A DNA stretch of 64,000 nt. Origin: Trachythela sp. YZ-2020 (taxonomy: Eukaryota > Cnidaria > Anthozoa > Malacalcyonacea > Clavulariidae). The notes under the pieces are model-generated. The model ran no database searches and was not told the DNA's origin. It was given only the letters and a program-made list of their open reading frames with translations. Position numbers and translations under genes: made by a program. The DNA lies in assembly GCA_016169945.1 (NCBI GenBank), contig JADLSH010000369.1, positions 3,410,001 through 3,474,000 on the forward strand, read 5' to 3'. Of this stretch, positions 11,241 through 22,527 are shown piece by piece. The first letter of the stretch is position 1. Each line of letters begins with the position of its first letter.

Positions 11241-12573
11241 TATACTTTGCTATAAAATATGACGCAACGGTTGATAAAATGACAAGCTTGTCACACGTTG
11301 TCGACAGGCTTGCTACGAGCTTGTTAAGCCAACAACTTGTCAACAAGATGTGAGATTTTTACATGCGTAAATAAACCTAGTAACTTTTTGTCATACGCGT
11401 ATCAGTTTGAAAGCCTATAGAAAAGGGTATAAAATAGCATGCAGCAAATTCCGAAGTCAACAACGCATTAATCTATAAAAAAATGTTTAATTATTATTGT
11501 AAGCGCATACCTTTACGTTTGCAAGTCAGACTTTGTCGCAACTTTCCATGTATTGTAGTAATGTGTATATGTAACAGAGAGCTGGACTTATACGGCACAA
11601 AACTCCCAAAGTTATAAACATACGATAATAAAGAATCGTAGGATGCGACAGCTCAAACATTACAGTCAAACAAGTCAGACCTATTTTTCTTACTCTACTG
11701 TACGTATAAAGGAAGTTGTAAAAAAGCAATTAAACTTTTGATAATTTAAGTCAAGTTAAGCTTTAATAGTTAAATAATGGATAAATATTTCTATTTACTC
11801 AAAGTACTTACTCTAGTGTGTCCAATGTGTATCAAATCCATCAATAATCTTTCTTGTATTAAGAAAAGCCTGTATCAAACTCGAGTCTCAATCTCAGATC
11901 TCTCACTTCGCTTATATAAAGCTTTCCCGCACAATGTTTCCCGCACAATGTTTGCTAGCAAATCCCGTTGAAAAATACACCGTGCATCTTCTTTGAAGTA
12001 TACTGACAAATTTTCGTTTACTGTTATATGTTTATCTGCATACTGTTTACAAGTTATCCTCCCACGTCCCGGAAATACCAAAATACTCATTAGCGCGCCG
12101 GACAACGCCGTTGAATAGATAGCTTTAAGTTTGTATTTATTCTGAACGCATCAGTATATCAGTGAGAGATTTATGGATCGAATATCTCTTCATTGGGGAC
12201 TAGAATTTCTTCAACGAGTTTTTCCCATTGGGGACTATAGCCTCCGGAAAAGATATGGGTTATTGTATATGACATCCTCGCTTCAATAGTTAAAAGCAAA
12301 TCTAGAGGTATGCGAGGGGTAAATTACTCCAAAAAAGCGTACGAAGATTTTTTGGGATTAAAAAATCCCTGCAGTTTTTCTTGGGATTTTGGGATTTTTT
12401 GCCAAATTTTCAGGGATTTTGGGATTTTTTTCAAGATTTTCTTCGAAGTATTTTTCCGGCATTTTCTTTTCCGCCGAATTTTTTCCGCATATTTTTGCGA
12501 TATATAAGCTATCGATTTTTTTAATTAAAAGAACAAGTAAAACAGAGTGTTCTATGAAATCATTAATATGGTA
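11241..12573. other. Transposon interior without recognised gene
   Basis: This contains an imperfect inverted/direct cluster of AACTTGTC/GACAAG words at 11,278-11,345 and a GGGATTTT-rich low-complexity tract at 12,350-12,440. Open frames here are low-complexity and not believable as genes. Confidence 0.4.
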
Positions 12574-12577
12574 ACGT

Positions 12578-12583
12578 TTTATT
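12578..12583 (-). terminator. Poly(A) signal of the transposase gene
   Basis: TTTATT on the plus strand reads AATAAA on the minus strand about 70 nt downstream of the transposase stop codon. It is the only canonical signal close after the stop. Confidence 0.55.
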
Positions 12584-12651
12584 GAAAATTTGTAACTTTA
12601 AGAGTTTGATTAAATAATTTTACACTGCGGACCATATGTATGTCATGACCT

Positions 12652-15303
12652 TCATAGGTCGAAAGTTAATTGGACTTTCCACTGCGGTAAAACACGGTCC
12701 AAAATTGCAATAGGGATGGAGAAAGAGTAATCAGCATGAAACACCAACGATGAGTCATCTATGGTTGAAACATAGTTCTCGAGTGAAAGATACCCAGGAG
12801 TAAAAAGCAAGTTAAGTGGGATGAAGTTCACAATGTCCTTATCTTCTATATCGGGAACGTTTACATTTGTTCCATGAAACCAATTCGCAAAAACGCCAAT
12901 ACTCTTATGGGAGACCTTTGTCAAGTCGACATAGTCAGAAGAGTATTGCCTCTCCTTTTTGTTTCCCCGCATATACGAGAACTGGACAACTCTTCCCAAT
13001 AAGCACTTTGAATTGTCATCAACGCGTTTAAATACACAGAGATCGCCACATTTCACAGCTCGATTATCGCATTCTTTATTAAAGGAGGAACTACCAAAAA
13101 TATGGGTGGGTTGTTCAGCACGCACGCGAAGCAGTCGGTCTTTCGAAACTTGGAAGTTTTCTTGCAAAAGATACAAGGCAGTTGTCTTCCGTATGTATGC
13201 GTCCTTGTATTTCACAAAGGGTGATCTAACTGGAGTCCGTTTTTTTTTCTTTTGCAAACTGTACGTCCTATTAGATGATTCACCCGTCTCCGAGCCAGTA
13301 TCCCTTACGTACGTCGGAATGCCTGAGGTGTCCAAGTTCTTCCTGAGCTTTATTTGGGTGAGGTCCTCCTGGATGGACACGATCTCGTGCTGAGGCATGG
13401 ATGGATTTGTTTCATTGGTGGCTTCATGGTCAATCAGTAATGAATCTTCACAGGACTCTTGATCATTTGTGATTGCATCTGTAACGACGTATTGGAGATT
13501 TTTCACTAAATCGCTGTCCTTCCAAGATCTCAAATTTATGCCACATTTTCTTGCCAGTGTAACTGCGTCATCTTTGCTTTCCAAAACTTTTTTTGTTATG
13601 GCCTCCTCAATGGGAACGTCAAAGGTTTTTCAGTTTCATCTTTTGTCTGTAAAAGCCTTTTTTTTAGTCTTGGAAAAGCAATACTCTCATCCGATTCACT
13701 GCTTGAAATAAATTGTAATTTGTGAATTTTTTCAAGAATACCTTTAAGTGAAAAGTTGACAATTGTGGAGAATGTCGGCGTCATGGATCTTAACAAGCGA
13801 AAAAGTTGTTCGCATGCTTGGGAGCCACAGCCACACTCGTAGAGCCTCGGGTGGAAATTTTCCGATGGTGACATTATATACAAGGTTTGTCAGCATGTGT
13901 CCGTTTAGTTCGATGCACAAATACGCGTTATTGGTGATGAAATGGTCACCTTCAGCCAGATCGTTTTCACACAACCACGTCCGCCATATTCTTAAGAAGA
14001 AAATGGCTTTCCAGATCTTGTAGAGCCGATCTAGAGGGGATATGGATTTATCGAAAAAACAATTTCTTACATCACGCATTAAAGACAAATAAATAACTGT
14101 TCCAGATGTCTTTGTTTTTACGTCCAGTTCCTGTAAACATTCCTCTACGCTTTCGTTAATAAGAAGTTCGATGCTGCTGTAGTTTTGTTTATCCTTGTTA
14201 TCGATCGCACGCTGTGTCAAACCGTGTTTGGCTTTGGGATAACGCTTTAGAACTTCTAGTAAATGTCCTGGACATGCTACCTCTGAACCCAGACTTAGTA
14301 TATTTGACGGGGTAAGAAGACGAGTCCTAAGCTTTGCTAGAAGGTGAATGACATCTTGTGCTGGTAACGCATTCTCTCTTAATTTGGGCATCATGAATAA
14401 TGTCCATTCTTTCGGAACGTTACTTTCTTTCGACAACTTAAACAGTCCACATGGCTCGAATCCCCGTCCACATCCCCGTTTGAATATACGCATACACCAC
14501 GCTTACCAAGCTCCTTAGTGATATACTGCCATCTCCACTCAATGTCAATATGCGTATATTTTGAATCTGTTCCGAGAACAAAGAGGACAAACGAAGGAGC
14601 TTCCACCTTAACCGGTTTAGCTACTATGCAATGTCCATAAGAAACGCACGGTTTTGAATTAAAAACTGTCTCGAGATCTTCAAAAGTGTCGAAAATAAAA
14701 GCATCTCCATCTGGCAAACTATCCTTTATGGGTAAACAGAATCAAACATATCTATCTGTAACCTGGTCGTATTCAATGCGTTGCAATATCCTGGTGTCGC
14801 CAGTTGAATATGAACACCCATAGGGCAGTTCCAGTCTTTCAAATGCTGGGCCAGTTCATCAAATCTAAAACTCCCTTCTCTTATCTTTTTTCTTCTTGCT
14901 ACGTTTTTAGTAATGGTGTCAACTGTTGGCAATGCACAGCCAAAATTGTGCTGAAGCATTTCATACCCCGCCTTTCCTATTAAACAATACAACGATGAAG
15001 CAAACTTTTTTATTGTTTCCTCATGACGATAACCATGTGAAGATTTTTTCTGGGAATTTTTCTCAGCATTTTCAAACAATTTTCTCAGAATTGGTCTAAC
15101 ACTTTCGTTTCTGTCTATGCCAAATGCAGTGTTGATTGGAACTCTTGTAACCTCATGTGCATCGATATTTTCTAAAAATCTTTCGCTGTCAAAATGATCT
15201 GTTATTTTGGTTTGACCTGGAGCGTTACCAGTTTTATTTAATGCCCGCTGCTTCCGGTAGGCGCGGCTTGACCAGCGGGCACTGTCACGTTTTTTGGAAA
15301 ATC
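12652..15303 (-). pseudogene. Transposase of the 11.5 kb element, large last exon (frameshifted)
   Basis: The exon starts after a T-rich acceptor (…TTTTTAG) and runs to the stop at 12652. It first gives HGYRHEETIKKFASSLYCL and ALPTVDTITKNV. After a frame change (about 14,745) come LPDGDAF and VLFVLGTDSKY. After another (about 14,460) come CPGHLLEVL, KDKQNYSSIELL and FFLRIWRTWLCENDL. After a third (about 13,860) come GSQACEQLFRLLRSM and FSTIVNFSL, and a fourth is near 13,625. I recognise this as a large multi-copy invertebrate transposase-like family with an S-Q-x-C-E...R-L-R-S-M motif, but cannot name the superfamily. Candidate acidic catalytic residues are D in DGDS and E in QACE. The expected D of an upstream D-A-T-R motif reads N-T-T-R here, which suggests loss of catalysis (inference). 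The remaining 300 residues toward the C-terminus are open. Confidence 0.75.
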
Positions 15304-15389
15304 CTAAAAAAAAAAAGCACTGCATAAAAAGTAAAAGTTATGCGGGAACATGCTACAGTACATTAATACATTAATATATTAAGTGCTAC

Positions 15390-17725
15390 TAACTTGTTCA
15401 GGGTCTTCAACAGGGTCTTCAGCGGGATCGTCAATTTCAGAACTTACGCTCTTGTCATCAAGAATACTTTCTTCAGGATTTTCGCTGCCGTCTTCGTTGT
15501 CACCGCCTGAATTAGTTTCTTTATCAAGTTCTATAACTGGAACGGTCGTTGAACTAGTTTCTTTCCTAAAAATCATTATAATGATTAGGCTTAAAAAAGC
15601 CCAACCACGAACGTTTTCGGCTATTGACTTTTTTGGGAAAAAATAGCCAAACCCACATACTGTGAGAACCTGCTAATGAAATAACTGATAAAATTTGAAA
15701 CTTGCTAAGCTAACTCGTGGAATATCAATAACGAATAGGTGATGAGCTCATGCGAATTTACAAAAAAATATATCCATCCTGGTTCTCAGTTTGTGATTGA
15801 TTCCTAAAGTGATGTATTCTATTCATTACTTTTTAAACATATGCAATAAATTTCTCGTCGTTGTTTTGGCATTCTTTTCTGCTTCTTTTAACCAACAGCG
15901 TTTGGTGACGTGCCTCTGCGCATTGGATAATGTTGGTTGCCCAGATTCTGCCAGTGGAACAGCAACAGTGATATCACACACACAGCAATCAAATTGCAAG
16001 CTTGAAGAAATCTTGTTCACCTAAAAAGATGAAAATAAAATTGAGGTGAAAACATGCGGGTATGTTAAACACTGCAAGTGCTGCATGAACCCGTGGAAGT
16101 ATGGTTTCTAGTTGAAACATACGGTTATGTTGAAAACATTTTCTATTGTCATGCCAGTTTTTGAGAGCTTTTCTTGACAGTTACTTCTACCCAATATCCA
16201 CTTTTTCATTCGCGATGTAAGATCTTTAACTAGATCACTGTTGATTGGTGTTGTCGTGACCGAAGGCCTGGATGCAGAAACATCTGATTTATCGGAACTG
16301 ACTTTTTGAACTTTTTGTTGTCGAACTTTTTTTGCTCTCTTACAATGCGATTGCCCACTCTCGTTACTTCTCCATTTTTGTACCTCAAGAATAAATCTTT
16401 CAAGCACAGGCTAAAGAAAGAAAGATAAAATAATTACATTGCATATATGCCTGACATCATGAAGTTATTTAACAGCTAGTATCTGACAATCCCAAAGCAT
16501 GCAATAATTAAATCATTTTTAATATCTTATTATCACCTTTAGCCCTGGTATAAGCATGGTCTTTTGTGGGTTTCTTGAAAAAATGCCAAACATTTCCTCT
16601 TTATCTGGAACAATATCAGACATGGACTTAACAAACTCAAATACTTGTTCAAGCTCTCCCTTCTCTTTTAACTTGATAATCGATTCATATGTTTCATATC
16701 CACTGTATTTCAGAATATTTTTTAGATAGTTGCCTTGAGGAGGAAATATATTCCACAGCTCAGGTGGTACAGTGCTTTGATACAGGTTCTGTTTTCTCTG
16801 GAAAAGAAAATATTAACAAGAGTTGTACTATATATTATACTCTCTTATATTCTCATAGTTCCTGTCATAGTCTGTGATGTGAGATGTCCAAGGCAGTGAG
16901 AGCCCTTACTCTGTTTAACACCAGACAACACCAGACAGAACAGTCTTGGGTGTTAATGGGTTAACACTGAGCTATCTGCCAGAATACATTGTTAACCGTA
17001 ACCCTTTAATGTGCAATTCGTCCCCATGCGCCCTCTACTCTATTTACTCTTTCTAACACCAGACAAGTTTGCCCGTCAAGGGAAAGTCTTAGACGTTAAA
17101 TTATACGTTTAAACATGCCATATAAGAGATAAATCATGACATGAATACATTATTTAACTCATTGAGCTGCAATGAAGGCTGCAACGTTATTTAACTCATT
17201 AAGAACTCTATTTTATTGTTTTACTTGAGTTTTACTGTTTTCCACCAAACAATTTCTTGTTAGAGGTACGATTTTTGCTAATCAAACAATCTGCCAATGT
17301 GACTTATTGCCCAGCTGCCACATTAAGCCGCAATGTATCCTACTTTGTTGTTTTACTCTGTCTAATGCCAAATTATTTTACTTAATATTAAATCGAGTAT
17401 TAAATCAGGCAGCCATAAGGCATAACTTTTTGAATTTATTTGGCCAAAGATGATATCAAAACTTCTTTACCTTGATATGTAGTGATGCCTCTGTCTCACT
17501 CCCAGATTTTTCTGACGAACTAAGCACGTCTGCAGGGAAACAAATATTCTACATCAAAATATGAATTATTAATCGTATTCAACTTGGTGTTTAATTCATG
17601 CAAAAATATGTAAATATTAAAGCAACAAACGTACTCACGTTGATTTTGCTCTTGAAAATAAAGATTTCATGATTTCAAGAGTAACTGACGATAAAATTAT
17701 TAAAAAACTTACCTTTGGACGTCAT
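15390..17725 (-). CDS. Transposase of the 11.5 kb element, exons 1-6
   Basis: Six upstream exons can be read on the minus strand with in-phase borders. Exon 1 is 17713-17725 (ATG-ACG-TCC-AAA-G, donor GTAAGT). Exon 2 is 17471-17529 (acceptor CCCTGCAG). Exon 3 is 16537-16797 (starts RKQNLYQ, ends IPGLK). Exon 4 is 16123-16410 (starts PVLERFILEVQKW, donor GTATGT). Exon 5 is 15830-16020. Exon 6 is about 15390-15565. Exon 5 contains C-x2-C...H-x4-C (CVCDI, QRHVTKRC), a possible zinc site. Exon 6 is very acidic (EDPAEDPVEDPE-type). Phases 1/0/0/0/2/1 are consistent, and a spliced product would approach 1,200 residues. The exon 6 donor is the least certain: GTAGCA keeps the frame and GTTAGT does not. 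Function of the N-terminal region is unknown; DNA binding is an inference. Confidence 0.65.
16905..17100 (+). repeat. Dispersed ~100-nt repeat (TCTAACACCAGACAA family), two copies
   Basis: Two tandem degenerate copies in the transposase intron carry the core CTCT(G/A)TTTAACACCAGACAA, with a following (G)TTAATGGGTTAA-like edge. The same core occurs at 35,974-36,063 (reverse), 42,404-42,484 and 60,230-61,200. Confidence 0.65.
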
Positions 17726-18111
17726 TTTAGAACCAAGGTACCCAAAGGTACATATCAGAACTATATCAGAACTTTGCCGAACAGTATTCTATTGACCCAG
17801 ACAGCATTCCAGAAATTATTGGGAGATTTGCTTTGAATTTTTGTGTTTACTTTCAATAAGCGATTTGTGTGGTAAAATTGTGCAATTCGTTAGCTACGTT
17901 AAAAGAATTGCTTCGTCAAAACACACTATTAAGCTTTACAAACAAATACGACCACTAATTTTTTAAAGCTGGTTGCAATATACATGAAATTGTAATGCCA
18001 ATGACAAAGTTGGAAATTAAACTGCTAAATTATATCGTGTGATATTCTAATTTCTAAATACTAATTGGCCCACGGAAAATTCCGAGTTCGCAAGTCGTAT
18101 TGTTTTCGTGT
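17723..18111. other. Upstream region of transposase gene
   Basis: Lies between the transposase start codon and the right-end array and must contain the transposase promoter. No clear TATA box could be fixed. Confidence 0.35.
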
Positions 18112-18281
18112 CCCGCCGTCAGTTACGGTCAAACCTCAACACGCCCACACAACCGCGGGCGACCGCGTGCAGCCCCCGGGGAAACCGCGGGCAACCTCCG
18201 GGCAGACCGCGTGCGGCCTCCGTGCAGACCGCGGGGCGCCTGCGGTCAAACCGCGTGTGGCCCGCGGTTAACCGCGTATTT
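18112..18281 (-). repeat. GC-rich subterminal array at right end of transposon
   Basis: A cluster of degenerate units containing ACCGCG, GACCGCGTGC and CCGCGGTTAACCGCG lies next to the right TIR. On the minus strand these read as GCGGTT words like the left minisatellite. It is the most GC-rich stretch in the window, and its open frames (Pro/Arg-rich) are by-products of the repeat. Confidence 0.75.
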
Positions 18282-18314
18282 GTGTTAAGTTACTTCTAGG
18301 CAGTACGTACTGTA

Positions 18315-18545
18315 GTGTGAAACAAACAAAAGGGTGGCCTTTTTTGATCAAATGCGTTAATATGCTAACGCGCGTTAAAGCATACCGTTTTTTAAGTACG
18401 AATTATTTCAAAAAGCAGTAAATGCTGACTGTAAAATCAAAATGGCGGAATACCTGGAGCAAAATATTGAAGTTGTTAAAAACTATGTAATATAAATAAT
18501 ATATTATACTTATCGGCAGATTAGGGACATTTTAAAGAAGGATTC
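18315..18545 (+). repeat. Left TIR arm of outer element, proximal segment
   Basis: Inverted match to about 23,452-23,668 (shared words include AACGCGCGTTAAAGCATACC, GTAAATGCTTACTG and CTTATCGGCAGATTAG). It resumes exactly where 6,838 left off. About 280 bp at 18,545-18,826, including a CCCCCCCCCC/GGGGGG stretch, is extra relative to the right arm. Confidence 0.8.
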
Positions 18546-19677
18546 TGCTCAAAGCATGGAATAAGGAAACTGGATAATTTTGAAGTGGACACCATTATTC
18601 AACAGTCTATCAGCCAAGGGCGTCAATACTGGGGGGATGGTGGGACGAATCCCCCCCCCCCACTTTATGGGCAGAGGGGGGTCAATATGTAATTATCTCC
18701 CAATTTTGCTTAAACGACATGTTCTCATCATCAGAATTCTGTAAAGTCTTCTCCCAAAGTGCATGAAATTACGTTTCAGAGACTCTAGATTTCTAGATTA
18801 AGTGTAAAGATGATTTGATGATTAGCGAGCTAACGCAACTGGAAGACTACGCGAAGACGGAGGTCGTCATATAAACACGAGCGCGCAGCGCGAGTGTTTT
18901 AGGGTCTGATAAAACACGTCCTGCGAGTTTTTTAAATGGCTTCGAAAACGTTTGCATAATGGGCCAATTGCGGAATTGCAAAGCATCATGGTAGTTTAGT
19001 TACACGGCAGAATTTTTCAACATGGCGATTGTATTTTTCGAACGAGGGAAGGTGCTAAACACATGGGAATTGAAAGAAAGGTTTTATCATTTTCACTTCG
19101 ATTAAAGTTTATATGAAATCTGTACGGCTTGTTTTATATTTCTACTTTGTCTTGGATTTCTACGAGCGAGTGTGGTTGAAATATTCAACATCGCGTACAG
19201 AGTCACCGAAGCGGGGAAGGAGTTCGATTCGAGGTTGTCAGACACAAATTTTGGAATAGTTCACAATACAAAGGTGAGTACAGCATTAAATTATTTTCAG
19301 GATAAGGAACACGTTGTGACTCATTGTTTGCCTGAAAATTTCGGCGATCGATTTAATTCTAGCGACTTGAGAGTCAAAAATGTTTGCACACTTGACCGTC
19401 CCGAAACCGTTCTTCTCACAAACCAAAACATTGAGGTTGTTTGGCAGGAAAAATAAAAACAGTTGCTGTTTGAAATACCGAGCTTTCACATTTCAAAGGT
19501 TTTCGCTGTTACAAAAAAAGATTTAAAAATTACTTTCAAGTGCTATTCACTGCTGTTCAAGTGTCTTACTGGAGTTTTTTAACCACAACATATTTGCTTG
19601 TTTCGAGTATATTTTGGAAAGTTTCAAGCCGTTTTGTTTACGGTATGTTTTGATAAATATGGCAAGTGACATGTGAC

Positions 19678-20111
19678 ATGGAAAAAGTGCCTAAAGGTAA
19701 AAAGTGCGGGGGAACGACCTGTTGTGTGCCACTTTGTCGAAGCAACAGTGTAAAAAATCTGGAATTATCCTTCCATAAATTTCCTCTGGATTCGAGCTTA
19801 TTAAATTAAAGGAAATATGGCTAAATTTATTGGGAATACAAAGACAACCTTTAAAAAGCCACAAAGTGTGTTCCTTACACTTTCCCGGTGGAAAGAAATC
19901 CTTTGGTGCATTGCCAACTGTCGTTAAAATATCATGCAGACAAACTGTAAACAGTACCCAAGGCAGGGAACATATTTTAGACAATGACACTACTGAAACA
20001 ACCCAGTCTGAACAACGAACAATTGGCGGCATAGAGGCACAAGAGTCAATCAATGAAAAATTAAAAACTGAACATGCAGCTTTAAAAATAAAATATGACG
20101 AGTTATCATCT
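19678..20111 (+). pseudogene. THAP-domain start of transposase gene, left arm copy
   Basis: Begins ATG with a Lys-rich start, then C-x4-C as CCVPLC, FHKFP, and after a frame change LKEIWLNLLGIQRQ, KVCSLHF and FGALPTV. These are the zinc ligands C2-C-H and the conserved W, P and ALPTV-like tail of a THAP domain. A +1 shift with a stop (…TTATTAAATTAAAGG…) splits the domain. The right arm carries the identical shift, so it predates the inverted duplication. A Glu/Lys-rich coiled segment follows until the arm ends. Confidence 0.8.
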
Positions 20112-20610
20112 AAATAATGTTGGCTCTGCAGAATCTTATAACAAGCAGTTTGGACTTGCAAAGCCATGGAGCTTCTGTGTTAATAATTAACCCACACTGA
20201 ATACATGCAGTCATTATCAGTTCATCGAAATTATTTTGCTCCAAATATTTTTCAATGGCAGTCTGCTCATTACTGTTGCCCCACTGACATGCTTCTGGGG
20301 GCTTTGTGACATTACTTGCTGGCAATAGGATTTTGCTAAGTAGTGATGTGGGGAAAACATTTTCTCTTCGTTTCATTACTGTACCGAAATGTGAGGCAGT
20401 TAAACGACCTCGTCGTTCATGAAACCAAAGTTTGCTCTGTGACTGACCTCTTGTATTGCATTCAATGTCAACCATTTGTTCTTTGGTTGTAAAAATAATG
20501 TTTTCAGTATATGGTGTATACTCCAGAGAAGGTAAATGTTTACACACTTCCGCAAAGTTAGGAACAGTAATTTGTTCCAGTATACATTCTCGTATTTCAG
20601 TATTGTACAT
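20110..20610 (-). pseudogene. YqaJ-like nuclease fragment
   Basis: The minus frame shows the YqaJ/phage-exonuclease signature: SKLWFHERRGRLTASHFG, then KRRE, PEACQWGNSNEQTAIEKY and CGLIINTEAPWL. R-x2-R-x-T-A-S-x-F-G and the G-N-x-x-E box match the metal-binding nuclease core. The normal continuation (a G-x-S-P-D motif after PWL) is cut off at the junction with the left arm, so the last active-site part is gone. YqaJ nucleases are standard second genes of ISL2EU transposons. Confidence 0.8.
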
Positions 20611-21445
20611 ATTTGATTTGCAAATAGGTTTGCATCATTGAATGCTGTTTTTGAAGCATTATGCTGTGACATAGTTTGTTGTATGTAATCACGTGATGCC
20701 CAAATGGGTAGGGCTCTTAACTTGTGACAGAGAAACTCTAACCAAGTAGCCCAGATACGGGATACATGTGCTTCTGAAATGCCAAATCGGTGAGCAATGT
20801 CCACCCCCATAAGACCACAATGTATGCGAACCAGAACCAGTAACAATTCTACATTGTTACTTGAACCAACATAAGTTAAGAAATTACATGCCGGTTGCAG
20901 AAAGTCAAAGAAAACTTTAAATGTTGCATAATTTTGAAAACCTGTGTAGAATTTAAAATTTGTGTCACTGGCAAGTACATGCTCTATTCGCAGTACACAC
21001 TGTTCGTATTGAGATGATAACTCGTCATATTTTATTTTTAAAGCTGCATGTTCAGTTTTTAATTTTTCATTGATTGACTCTTGTGCCTCTATGCCGCCAA
21101 TTGTTCGTTGTTCAGACTGGGTTGTTTCAGTAGTGTCATTGTCTAAAATATGTTCCCTGCCTTGGGTACTGTTTACAGTTTGTCTGCATGATATTTTAAG
21201 GACAGTTGGCAATGCACCAAAGGATTTCTTTCCACCGGGAAAGTGTAAGGAACACACTTTGTGGCTTTTTAAAGGTTGTCTTTGTATTCCCAATAAATTT
21301 AGCCATATTTCCTTTAATTTAATAAGCTCGAATCCAGAGGAAATTTATGGAAGGATAATTCCAGATTTTTTACACTGTTGCTTCGACAAAGTGGCACACA
21401 ACAGGTCGTTCCCCCGCACTTTTTACCTTTAGGCACTTTTTCCAT
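20611..21445 (-). pseudogene. THAP-HTH transposase N-terminal half, right arm and centre
   Basis: From the ATG at 21,445 on the minus strand it encodes the same THAP domain (same frameshift), a Glu-rich linker, then YATFKVFFDFLQP, LVLVRIHCGLMGVDIAHRFG, ISEAHVSRIWATWLEFL and ALPIWASRDYIQQTM. This is the helix-turn-helix region that precedes the DDE_4 catalytic domain in THAP transposases. It breaks off before the first catalytic Asp and runs into the YqaJ fragment, so the whole catalytic core has been deleted. Confidence 0.8.
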
Positions 21446-22196
21446 GTCACATGTCACTTGCCATATTTATCAAAACATACCGTAAACAAAACGGCTTGAA
21501 ACTTTCCAAAATATACTCGAAACAAGCAAATATGTTGTGGTTAAAAAACTCCAGTAAGACACTTGAACAGCAGTGAATAGCACCAGGGCGCTTATAAGTA
21601 ATTTTTAAATCTTTTTTGTTACAGCGAAAACCTTTGAAATGTGAAAGCTCGGTATTTCAAACAGCAACTGTTTTTATTTTTCCTGCCAAACAACCTCAAT
21701 GTTTTGGTTTGTGAGAAGAACGTTTGATCAAAGTCATCAAACATGTGTTGTTTCGGGACGGTCAAGTGTGCAAACATTTTTGACTCTCAAGTCGCTAGAA
21801 TTAAATCGATCGCCGAAATTTTCAGGCAAACAATGAGTCACAACGTGTTCCTTATCCTGAAAATAATTTAATGCAGTACTCACCTTTGTATTGTGAACTA
21901 TTCCAAAATTTGTGTCTGACAACCTCGAATCGAACTCCTTCCCCGCTTCAGTGACTCTGTACGCGATGTTGAATATTTCAACCACACTCGCTCGTAGAAA
22001 CCCAAGACAAAGTAGAAATATAAAACAAGCCGTACAGATTTCATATAAACTTTAATCGAAGTGAAAATGATAAAACCTTTCTTTCAATTCCCATGTGTTT
22101 AGCACCTTCCCTCGTTCGAAAAATACAATCGCCATGTTGAAAAATTCTGCCGTGTAACTAAACTACCATGATGCTTTGCAATTCCGCAATTGGCCC

Positions 22197-22527
22197 ATAA
22201 GTCAAATCTGAATATTAATTGTAAACAATAAATACGTCCAGGTAATAGATTTCAAATAAGAATGCCAATGATTTTTTGTCCTTGTCTTTGTATTGCATCG
22301 CTTTTGAACGCATGAATGAGTCCCATTACATGCATGGTAGACGAGTTACTTCAATTTAAGGTAACGAAGTGTTAAATACTTATTGTAATGCATGCATGCA
22401 TATTGAGGAACTCGCATATTCCTTATGATTATGGCACGGTTATGATTACTTCGTGGTGTGAACCACGCTTAAAGAAGTTGTTTTACATTATATTCTGTTG
22501 TATTAACTTGCCTTTCGCAACGAAATT
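22197..22527. other. Outer-element interior, no gene recognised
   Basis: AT-rich sequence between the foldback and the recombinase relic. No domain was seen. Confidence 0.4.

Larger units (their letters stand above)
6841..18312. mobile_element. 11.47 kb DNA transposon, TA target duplication, subterminal GC-rich arrays
   Basis: The ends are inverted: CAGTACTGCCTAGAAGTAAG on the left, and on the right the complement of CAGTACGTACTGCCTAGAAG with a 4-nt GTAC indel. TIR length is about 27-31 bp, flanked by TA on both sides (6839-6840 and 18313-18314). The empty site is in the window: the opposite TIR arm of the outer element near 23,650-23,668 reads continuously through the same target with a single TA. 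Inside lie a 22-bp minisatellite next to the left TIR, a GC-rich array next to the right TIR, a LINE insertion (8558-11152) and a seven-exon transposase gene on the minus strand (12652-17725). Superfamily not assigned. Confidence 0.88.
18961..22196. mobile_element. THAP/YqaJ (ISL2EU-like) element rearranged into a 3.2 kb foldback
   Basis: Both ends read GGGCCAATTGCGGAATTGC inward and are flanked by AT, consistent with the 2-bp target duplication known for ISL2EU elements. The arms 18961-20111 and 21012-22196 are inverted near-identical copies of about 1.15 kb. The right arm has two extra stretches of about 13 and 26 nt. The arms include the promoter side and the THAP-encoding 5' part of the transposase gene, so the element has its gene start at both ends. 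The 900 bp centre keeps a transposase piece and a YqaJ-like piece, both facing left, with the catalytic core between them missing. Not autonomous. Confidence 0.85.

Noticed and set aside
12310..12574. Phe-rich frames at 12.3-12.5 kb
   Set aside because: Low-complexity GGGATTTT tract downstream of the transposase, no protein-like composition.
18065..18299. Pro/Arg-rich frames
   Set aside because: By-product of the GC-rich subterminal array in all three frames.
19172..19456. 94-codon frame present in both arms of the foldback
   Set aside because: Shared only because the arms are inverted copies; no recognised domain and located upstream of the THAP start, so more likely 5' leader. Kept as unresolved rather than a gene.
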